Positions 50,801 to 56,563 of a stretch of DNA of 64,000 bases are shown in pieces. The notes beneath the pieces are model-generated. The model was not told the DNA's origin, made no database searches, and worked only from the letters and a program-made list of their open reading frames with translations. How positions within the stretch are numbered: position 1 is the first letter of the stretch; every line of letters begins with the position of its first letter. The stretch covers positions 1 to 64,000 of the forward strand of contig JANRKK010000036.1 in NCBI GenBank assembly GCA_033763555.1, written 5' to 3'. A program made the position numbers and the translations under genes. The DNA is from JALYJG01 sp033763555. Lineage in GTDB: Bacteria > Pseudomonadota > Alphaproteobacteria > UBA9219.

Positions 50801-52069
50801 GCGCAGATAGCAGGGCGCATGGACATGCTGCGCCTCTGGCGTGATGTCATTCTGGCGACGAAGCTGCTTTCGGAATCGGTTCTGGATGCCAAGCGCCGTG
50901 ATCTCCGTCTCCGCCTGCTGGCACGGCAGATGCCGGATGGCGGCTTTCCTTCCTTACCCGGCGCAGTGGCGGATATGCCCGCAACCGCAGCAGCTCTGGT
51001 TGCGCTGGCGCAGGATACGCCCGATGCCGCCAGACTGGGGCTGGAACAGGCCGCCAGCTGGCTGCAGCATCGTCTGGAAAACAGCTGGTTCGAGGAAGGT
51101 GAACGGCCCCAGCGTGCCGCCGCCTATGCGGCGCTCGCATCCGCCGGACGGCTGAACATCGCCAATCTGCATTATTTTGCCGACACCAGCGCGGATAAAT
51201 CCCTTCCGCCTCTGGCAGCGCTGCAGCTGGCTTATGCTTTCGCCCATATTGACGATCAGAACAAAACACAATTCTGGCTGAACGCGGCGGCCGTCAATAA
51301 GGATTCGCCGGATATTTCCGTAACGGCCCTGCCGCTGCTGGCTGAAAACCGTTTCTTTGATCCGCAGGTGCTTTTGCCCGCGCTGGAAAAATCATCGGGT
51401 GCGGCGGCCAAATCCTCCGGCAGCAGTGTGGGATCGATGATCGGTCTTCTGCGTGCCATTCGTGCCGTGCATGAACGCGCCGGAGGATGGCGTGTCACGA
51501 TCGGCAACGACAAGCGCAGCCCAAAAACTGTTTTGACCGTTCCCGTGCCGGAAAAAACCACTGGCTTTTCCATCCGCAACACAAACGACGCGCCTTTGTT
51601 TTTTGCCGCTGTGAAAAGCGCCAATGCGACAGGCGCGCCCGTCCTCGCGCGCCGCATTTATAAAATGAACGGAACCGAAGCCGCCGCCGAAGCGCTGCTG
51701 AGTGAGAAAGAAACCTATCTGGTCGTTCTGGAAGGTCCGTGGACAGGCAACAGCGATGCGCCCCTGCACCTGCATGATGCGCCCGGCCCCGGCCTGCGCC
51801 CGGCGGGGTGCTTGCCGGAAGCGCCGCTTGAGGTTGGCGAATCCCTCGCCTGGCTGCGCAGCCATCCACCTGGTCCCGCACCTCTGTGCGAGATCTGGGG
51901 CGGTTCGGTTGATTTCATGCTGACGCGCGCCGAAGGCCCGGCCATGTGGCGTGCCGCCTATCTGGCACGCGCCGATCAAAGCGGCGAGTTTGCCTGGCCC
52001 GCGCCATGGGCGCAGCAGGGGCAAAACGAACCTATTCAGGGATTAAAAAGCCGGATTACAATCCGTTGA
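47897..52069 (+). CDS. Alpha-2-macroglobulin-like periplasmic protein lacking the thioester motif
   Basis: About 1390 residues with a signal peptide (MRGLFPVLRLLALPALLILPG...). The N-terminal domains match bacterial alpha-2-macroglobulins: LCLEFDHDLD, LLCVQGLEHGQDYRLSI, FSIPDRRASLVFAG, VPQADIELYRVSDPAF, and the macroglobulin strand ALTTDKPFYPPGTDASVTLTA. Near the C-terminus TYLVVLEG leads to DAPGPGLRPAGC, equivalent to the DPLPAGLE region. However, the core A2M motif (xxYFPETxxW) and the thioester CxEQ region are missing, and the total length is several hundred residues below the usual 1600-1900. A helical toroid-like part is still present (~residues 960-1150). No pbpC follows. It may be a non-covalent protease trap or a structural protein. 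Start at the ATG 47897 with AAGGGCG upstream. Confidence 0.75.
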   Translation: MRGLFPVLRLLALPALLILPGFAAAQEGGDGTLHVLRPVIHAEREKAELCLEFDHDLDPDNGARLGAGAHLKAGRKTTALTSSSASSAGRLLCVQGLEHGQDYRLSIASLRGAKGEKLDGPYNLSFSIPDRRASLVFAGAGGGFVRWQGKNPVLRAMNVPQADIELYRVSDPAFMAQAWREKQQTSLAPSESAYLARERGTLLWKGALVLGDARNQDMEQKIPLRAVAGDMPPGLYLLVAHGDKAESEDEDSGPAPMAAVWLLHSDLKLNALRDTKGFYALAETGDAPAKDVQLLVFDRKGQSLSEGKSGDDGVAFFPFSADKAPNAALITGLTAAGDVDFVNLDSAETQRLALTRSEIALTTDKPFYPPGTDASVTLTAHDIFGKAMPVSGSTLKLLRPDKSLYASLPVPNGDSSGSAKIPLSVPAASGVWPLVWQSADGAVLAENVLRVASSRDAPRFEMSADRAMLSPEGEVHLAVKSLTHDEKPAPFLPGRIFVSWAVPDRAFPGWDNYRFGTGAANASDATAVASFITDDKGAAHLRLKLTPPENTPALRSAILNLQPAPGAEAAAPKPLALPMAPRDFTIGVKPLAADGRFAENGAARFSIVALDIEGRRRAVDSLTYQIYEEGRSFEWYQSEGRWSYRPQQQKRRIGGGPLTLDADGENIIDWPVTAGSYRLEITRATGGMLAAVNFSAGWAEAETQASSRLPLNLSASSKILKPGQAAILRFTLDKPSMVNIFIGDDHVRKVAHQFMPAGAHEFSFTPEKNWGRQITARVEMRGFAGELILPLTPDGKEPAETTAEESGEALKLSAQFPAFLRAGDSANLSLRLEGGKIPEGSYRYAVSAGADGKITNGGGTVALAPGRARDIVFTLKASQPGTASIKAEISGPARMHASATWSLPIAGQDTVLKVVGEDTLRPEESWPPAAGKKSAAKTLGDFILIGARPLFDTPILLSDVLNAPPVTTAQIAGRMDMLRLWRDVILATKLLSESVLDAKRRDLRLRLLARQMPDGGFPSLPGAVADMPATAAALVALAQDTPDAARLGLEQAASWLQHRLENSWFEEGERPQRAAAYAALASAGRLNIANLHYFADTSADKSLPPLAALQLAYAFAHIDDQNKTQFWLNAAAVNKDSPDISVTALPLLAENRFFDPQVLLPALEKSSGAAAKSSGSSVGSMIGLLRAIRAVHERAGGWRVTIGNDKRSPKTVLTVPVPEKTTGFSIRNTNDAPLFFAAVKSANATGAPVLARRIYKMNGTEAAAEALLSEKETYLVVLEGPWTGNSDAPLHLHDAPGPGLRPAGCLPEAPLEVGESLAWLRSHPPGPAPLCEIWGGSVDFMLTRAEGPAMWRAAYLARADQSGEFAWPAPWAQQGQNEPIQGLKSRITIR

Positions 52070-52609
52070 TCAACCGATCAGTTCGACCGACGTCGCTTCG
52101 CGGCCCTTGGCCGCTGTCTGCACATGCATGCGTACGCGCTGGCCGGAATCCAGCTGCTGCACGCCTGCGCGCAACAGCACCGAGCGATGCACAAACACAT
52201 CACGGTCACCGTCATCCGGCGTGACAAAACCGAAACCCTTGTCGACCTTGTACCATTTGACGGTACCATCCATCTGGGTTTCGGGCCCCGTGGGCGGCGG
52301 ACGGCCGGGACGCGGCACATCAACCACGCCCATGACCTGAAGAATACTGGCGACCTGACGGCCCTTGGGCCCGTCGGTGATTTCCACGAGCATTTTGGTG
52401 CCTTCGGGGACATCGCGAAGGCCCGCGCGGGTGACAACGGAAGAATGCATGAAAGCATCGGAGGTGCCATCAGCGGGAGCGACGAATCCGAATCCCTTCA
52501 CGAGACTGAACCACTTTACGACAGCCTCGGTCTGAAAGCCTTGAGCGGAGGACGGAGATTGATCGTACGACACAGTACTTATCCTCACCACATCTGCCGC
52601 ATCTTTCAT
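52070..52609 (-). CDS. Double cold-shock-domain protein
   Basis: About 179 residues with two cold-shock domains. The first (TEAVVKWFSLVKGFGFVAPADGTSDAFMHSSV) and second (MDGTVKWYKVDKGFGFVTPDDGDRDVFVHRSV), separated by a Pro-rich linker, both keep the RNP1 (KGFGFV) and RNP2 (D-x-F-x-H) motifs for single-stranded nucleic acid binding. Two-domain CSD proteins of this kind are usual in alphaproteobacteria. Start at MKDAADVV (52609); the frame is open up to 52648. It abuts the end of the A2M-like gene tail to tail. Confidence 0.9.
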   Translation of the reverse strand: MKDAADVVRISTVSYDQSPSSAQGFQTEAVVKWFSLVKGFGFVAPADGTSDAFMHSSVVTRAGLRDVPEGTKMLVEITDGPKGRQVASILQVMGVVDVPRPGRPPPTGPETQMDGTVKWYKVDKGFGFVTPDDGDRDVFVHRSVLLRAGVQQLDSGQRVRMHVQTAAKGREATSVELIG

Positions 52610-52799
52610 AATCCCTTTTGGGGGGTCACACAAGCGCCCGGCCAGCACAAGCGGGGATGCGGTCTAACCGCTTGCCAGGCCAATGGAAACATCGAAATGG
52701 GTCAAAATTTAGGCCAATTTCGAGGCTTCAGGATTTGTTAGCCATCCAGCGCTAATCTTTATAAAGGGTCTATGTGAATCCTTTGAGAAAGTTGCCGCC

Positions 52800-53588
52800 A
52801 TGAAGTTTATGGCTGTCCTGTCTGTTACCCTTTCGGCGCTGTTGATCGCTCCCGCCGCGCCAGCGCATGCCGCGAATAATCTCGATCCGTTCCAGCTCGA
52901 TACCGGGCACTGGATGTCGTATCAGCGTTACAAGGAAAAAGCGGACAACCCTGAATCCTTCGCGCAAGAAGCTGCGCCCGTGGAACAGGAAGAGATTGCC
53001 GCCGCACCTGTCGAGGAGCCGCCCAAGCCTGTCGCCCCTCCGGCAATGCCCGGGATGAACAAGGGCTATAACGTGCAAATCAACTCGACTGAAGATGACG
53101 TCAAACGCCAGACCCCCAAGATCACACGCATGGAAAGCGAGCCGGAAATGCAACTGCCATCGCAAAGCTGGCAGAAGGCCGATGATGCCGCACGCCGTTC
53201 CGCCCAGAACAGCAATCTCAACGAGGAAGAAATCACGCCGCTTGATATCCGCATGAGCATGCTGCCCAGCCTGCAGGCCGCAGCGCCGCCGACGCGCGAC
53301 AATAAAAAGAAAATGATGACCGAGCTTATCAAGGCGCCGCCCAAGCCCACCGACCTGGATGCCGCTGCCTGCGCTGCTATTGATGCCTACAAAAAGCGGG
53401 AGCTTGATGCCATCCAGCGCGACCGCGAAACGCTGGCCGCCCTGCAGACCGCGATTTCCCAGCTGGGCCTGCAGAAGGAATTGAGTTTTCTGACGGACAA
53501 TAACAGCAAAATGAATATGCCTGCGGACAATCCTGTGTTGTCCGACGCGCCGGGCGCTTCGCCCACGCTTTTTGAAAAAGCTCCCTAA
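52800..53588 (+). CDS. Hypothetical secreted protein
   Basis: 262 residues with a signal peptide (MKFMAVLSVTLSALLIAPAAPAHA-A). The mature part is polar, rich in Pro/Ala/Glu/Gln and probably largely unstructured in its first half (EEPPKPVAPPAMPG). A helical, coiled-coil-like C-terminal segment follows (CAAIDAYKKRELDAIQRDRETLAALQTAISQLGL). No family recognised. It stands alone, convergent with the Arg/Asn-rich secreted protein four bases away. Confidence 0.6.
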   Translation: MKFMAVLSVTLSALLIAPAAPAHAANNLDPFQLDTGHWMSYQRYKEKADNPESFAQEAAPVEQEEIAAAPVEEPPKPVAPPAMPGMNKGYNVQINSTEDDVKRQTPKITRMESEPEMQLPSQSWQKADDAARRSAQNSNLNEEEITPLDIRMSMLPSLQAAAPPTRDNKKKMMTELIKAPPKPTDLDAAACAAIDAYKKRELDAIQRDRETLAALQTAISQLGLQKELSFLTDNNSKMNMPADNPVLSDAPGASPTLFEKAP

Positions 53589-53591
53589 GAC

Positions 53592-54164
53592 TTAAGGATA
53601 GACACTAACGGTTATCCAGTTGGTGTAGCACGCGCCGATATAGGGATAATACCCTTCGGGATAGCTGCAGTAATAGCGCAGATTCGCCGGATAGACGGGA
53701 TAGGGATAAACCGGGCGCTGGTAAAAATACCAGTTTCCGCCCAGCACCCACCACCAACCATTGCGGTTATTGTGCCAGCCGCGCTGCCAATGGCCTGTGC
53801 GCCAATGATCGCGGTCAATATGGCGGGCTTGCGGCGGACGGCGCTGCGTCTGTGCGCGGTGATCATGGCGACGATTGTCATGGGAACGGGAATATTGCGG
53901 CTGATCGCGCCGCTCATTACCCCGGTTATCGCTGCGGTTATTATCATTGCGGCGATGATCGTTGCGATCATTCCGGTTAGTGTCGCGGCCACCTTTGTTG
54001 CCATCCCGCTCCCTGTCGCCACGGCCCTGATTATCCTGACGGGCGGGGTTGCCGCGGCGGGAATCGCCATCCGGGCCTTTTCGGCCTGCATCCTGCGCCT
54101 GCAGGGGCGCAGCCAGCGCCAGAGTCAAAGCCGCTATCAGGAAAATGCCTGTCCGTTTTTTCAT
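53592..54164 (-). CDS. Secreted Arg/Asp/Asn-rich protein with Tyr/Pro-rich C-terminus
   Basis: 190 residues. Signal peptide MKKRTGIFLIAALTLALAAPLQAQ, then ~100 residues of extreme low complexity (R, D, N, H, G; e.g. RNDRNDHRRNDNNRSDNRG), then HWQRGWHNNRNGWWWVLGGNWYFYQRPVYPYPVYP and YYCSYPEGYYPYIGACYTNW. The C-terminal WWWVxxGxWYFY...PVYPYP and YYCxxPxGYYPYVxxC pattern occurs in a widespread group of small secreted proteobacterial proteins of unknown role. The polybasic, His-rich middle may bind metal or anionic envelope polymers. The start at 54164 is clear from the signal peptide; the open frame upstream of it is an overlap with the XRE gene. Confidence 0.7.
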   Translation of the reverse strand: MKKRTGIFLIAALTLALAAPLQAQDAGRKGPDGDSRRGNPARQDNQGRGDRERDGNKGGRDTNRNDRNDHRRNDNNRSDNRGNERRDQPQYSRSHDNRRHDHRAQTQRRPPQARHIDRDHWRTGHWQRGWHNNRNGWWWVLGGNWYFYQRPVYPYPVYPANLRYYCSYPEGYYPYIGACYTNWITVSVYP

Positions 54165-54264
54165 TGCCGCGCCTCCTTTGCGTGAGGCCATTGCGCTCTT
54201 CCGGCGCGGCAAAAGAAAGGCGGAAAAGTGACAAAATGGCGATTTCAGAGAGACATAATATGTC

Positions 54265-54933
54265 TCAGGGCCATTGATAGAGAATATCCTTGGGAGGTCT
54301 GCGGGCGTTTTTCCAGTCTGCCTCAAATTGCCGTCTATAAGTTTCGGCCAAAGATGGGTTTTGCGTAATGACAACGCGGGCGGGTGAACCCCACAAAAGA
54401 ACGGCGTGCTTATCGCCATAGATATAAGACGGAACCAACCCGAAAACTTCCTTGTCAACCCAGCGGTAAATGGACGTCTCGCGGTGACCGACAAAATACA
54501 CGTCGCCTTCGCAAACCAAGAGCCGCGTCTGAATGCCCTTGTGACGACCCACTTTTTCCAGATAGGCAGCGAGATGCGGCCGCGCTTTTTTGATGAATGT
54601 CTGTTCGCTGACACCCCGAACCAGAAGCTCGCCGCCTTCTTTTTCCAGCGTGGCGTAAAAATCTTCAAAAAGTCTTTGAATTGCCTGTGGCCCTTCCAGC
54701 ATATCGATCTTCAGAGCCTCACGGCGATGGCGAAGGCCAGACCCCTCGGTAAATTCAATACCCGCCTCTTCCAGCGCTTTCTGAACAGCTTCAAGCGTTT
54801 TCAGACGCGGCGTTACGGCACCGCGCTCCAGATTGCCGAGCGCGGGCAGGGAAATCCCCGCCATCTTGGCCAGCATTGCCTGATCCCAATTCAGTAGCGC
54901 CCGCGCCGCCTTGATCTGTTCGATAGAGATCAT
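54265..54933 (-). CDS. XRE-family transcriptional regulator with TrmB-like effector domain
   Basis: 222 residues. The N-terminal 60 residues are an XRE/Cro helix-turn-helix (IKAARALLNWDQAMLAKMAG, recognition helix ISLPALGNLERG). A linker (ALEEAGIEFTEGSGLRHRR, a common XRE extension) leads to a C-terminal domain (residues ~80-222). Segments such as IQTRLLVCEGDVYFVGHRETS, VPSYIYGDKHAVLLWGSPARVVI and ETYRRQFEADWKNA recall the sugar-binding/PLD-like C-terminal domains of TrmB-type regulators. It is divergent from a solute-binding-protein gene. The shared 120-base gap holds direct repeats (see operator entry), so it likely controls itself and that gene. Confidence 0.8.
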   Translation of the reverse strand: MISIEQIKAARALLNWDQAMLAKMAGISLPALGNLERGAVTPRLKTLEAVQKALEEAGIEFTEGSGLRHRREALKIDMLEGPQAIQRLFEDFYATLEKEGGELLVRGVSEQTFIKKARPHLAAYLEKVGRHKGIQTRLLVCEGDVYFVGHRETSIYRWVDKEVFGLVPSYIYGDKHAVLLWGSPARVVITQNPSLAETYRRQFEADWKNARRPPKDILYQWP

Positions 54934-54945
54934 ATCGATCTTTCA

Positions 54946-55027
54946 CCCTGTAAAGTATATTTAAAATATATCTATGCATATTTAAACATTATTTTCTAGC
55001 TGAAAATAATTTTCTCCCTGTAATGTA
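54946..55027. promoter_or_regulatory. Candidate operator region between XRE regulator and solute-binding protein genes
   Basis: AT-rich divergent intergenic region with two sets of direct repeats. ATATTTAAA occurs at 54957-54965 and 54978-54986, exactly 21 bases (two helical turns) apart. CCCTGTAAAGTA (54946-54957) recurs as CCCTGTAATGTA (55016-55027), 70 bases away. The first ATATTTAAA also lies in a near-palindrome (TATATTTAAAATATA). The spacing and placement suit binding by the XRE dimer. Seen directly; the function is inferred. Confidence 0.5.
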
Positions 55028-55056
55028 GCGGTATGAAATTTTTCGGGGAGATTATT

Positions 55057-55938
55057 ATGAAAACCATCCATATTCTGTTTTTGGTTGTTTTGGTGAGCGC
55101 CGCCAGCCTTCTCTCAGCTTCTTTGGCGCGGCGAAATATGCCCATAACCGTCACGACCGCTGCCGAGCCAACCTTTGACCGCGTGATGAAAAACAAGGAA
55201 CTGCGCTGCGGCTATATCGCCTACGCCCCCAGCATCATACGCGATCCGAACACGGGCGCCTTGTCAGGTATTGTTCATGATGTCGTGGAAACGGCGGCGG
55301 CGCGACTGAAGCTGAAAGTCGTATGGGCTGAGGAAACTGCTTGGGGTCAACATCTCGAAGGTTTGAATACAGGTCGGCATGACATGCTATGCACTGCCAG
55401 TTTTGCGTTGCCGTCTGATGCAGCGCGGGCTGAAACCATCGGGCCGCTTTATTATTCCGCTATTGGTGTCTGGGTGCGGACGGATGACAGACGATTTACA
55501 GACAATCTTGCTTCTATTAATCACCCGCAAACCGTCATTTCAGCCATTGATGGCACGATACCAGCCATTATCGCGCAGGAACAGTTTCCCAAGGCCAAGC
55601 TGTCCTCGCATCCGCAATTGACGGATTATTCCACCAACATGCTGGATGTCGCGCAAGGCAAGGCCGATGTGACTTTTGTCGAGAATTATTACGGCCTCGA
55701 TTACCTTGCCCATAATCCGGGGACTTTAAAGAATATCGCGGCAAAGAAGCCCCTACGAGTTTTTCACGATATGCTTCTGGTGAATAAGGGCGAGTTCAAA
55801 TTGCAATCCATGTTTCAGAATGTCATCGCCGAAATGCTGAATAGTGGTGAGCTCGACGCTATTATCGACCGTTACGAGCGCTATCCTGGCGCGTTGTATC
55901 GCGTGACAAGGCCGTATATGGTTAAAAAAGAAGGCTGA
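55057..55938 (+). CDS. Family 3 extracellular solute-binding protein (amino-acid type)
   Basis: 293 residues. An N-terminal signal/anchor (MKTIHILFLVVLVSAASLLS) is followed by a bacterial SBP family 3 fold: ELRCGYIAYAPSIIRDPNTGALSGIVHDVVETAAARLKLKVVW, the WGQHLEGLNTGRHDMLCTASFALP hinge region, and AIDGTIPAIIA. The family normally delivers amino acids or related compounds to an ABC transporter; no permease or ATPase gene is nearby, so it may be an orphan receptor or act with a distant transporter. The ATG at 55057 has GGGGAG seven bases upstream. It is more AT-rich than core genes. Divergent from the XRE regulator that probably controls it. Confidence 0.8.
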   Translation: MKTIHILFLVVLVSAASLLSASLARRNMPITVTTAAEPTFDRVMKNKELRCGYIAYAPSIIRDPNTGALSGIVHDVVETAAARLKLKVVWAEETAWGQHLEGLNTGRHDMLCTASFALPSDAARAETIGPLYYSAIGVWVRTDDRRFTDNLASINHPQTVISAIDGTIPAIIAQEQFPKAKLSSHPQLTDYSTNMLDVAQGKADVTFVENYYGLDYLAHNPGTLKNIAAKKPLRVFHDMLLVNKGEFKLQSMFQNVIAEMLNSGELDAIIDRYERYPGALYRVTRPYMVKKEG

Positions 55939-56044
55939 TAAAGAATCAGTGGAATCAGACAGTTATTTTTGATTTTGTTTTTATTGATTACTTTCATAAT
56001 GCAGATATAAGATGCGGACAAGTTACTGAAAACGGAGAGATATT

Positions 56045-56557
56045 ATGAGCGACTATAGTGATCTGGTGCCATTTCAATCGGGCGATGTCATAAAATTTCA
56101 GGTTGCCGATCGTGCGCCTGCGGCAGGCAAGCCTATGCTTGGGCCAACACATGAAAAAATATATTTAATTCTCAACATTGTCGCCAAGAATGGCGACCCC
56201 TTGCCGCAACCCGTACCGCTTGAGTGCGGCCTTTACAAAAACGAGCTGCCGCGTGGAGCCAACATACAGTGGGACGGCCAACGTTTAGTCTTTGATGATC
56301 TGGATCCCGGTAAACTCTGGACGGCGACAATGAAAGACGGGATACCGCGTGTAAGGAAAGAAAACAGAGGACGATGGATTAAAGGACAATCCGGAGCTTT
56401 TATTGATGGCGCCACGCTGGTTGTAACCGACGAAGCCGCGCCCGTTCTGGAGCGACAAGAAACAAATGTTCCGGAAACCGCAGTTCCAGAACCTATTGTT
56501 CCGCAAGGTTTGCGTATGCGCACGCGTGAAAGGCTTGCCAAAGCTCTTGGGCGTTAA
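56045..56557 (+). CDS. Hypothetical 170-residue protein
   Basis: Soluble protein without a signal peptide, preceded by a good ribosome-binding sequence (GGAGAG). The first ~125 residues look like a compact beta-rich domain (GDVIKFQVADR, IYLILNIVAKNGD, GAFIDGATLVVTDE). The remainder is a Pro/Glu/Val linker (VPETAVPEPIVPQG) and a basic tail (RMRTRERLAKALG). No family recognised. It follows the solute-binding protein on the same strand after 106 bases and converges on polA. Composition is AT-richer than polA. Confidence 0.55.
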   Translation: MSDYSDLVPFQSGDVIKFQVADRAPAAGKPMLGPTHEKIYLILNIVAKNGDPLPQPVPLECGLYKNELPRGANIQWDGQRLVFDDLDPGKLWTATMKDGIPRVRKENRGRWIKGQSGAFIDGATLVVTDEAAPVLERQETNVPETAVPEPIVPQGLRMRTRERLAKALGR

Positions 56558-56563
56558 ACCAGA

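Noticed and set aside
54165..54668. 168-codon N-terminal extension of the Arg/Asn-rich secreted protein
   Set aside because: It overlaps the XRE regulator in another frame; the signal peptide at 54164 marks the true start.
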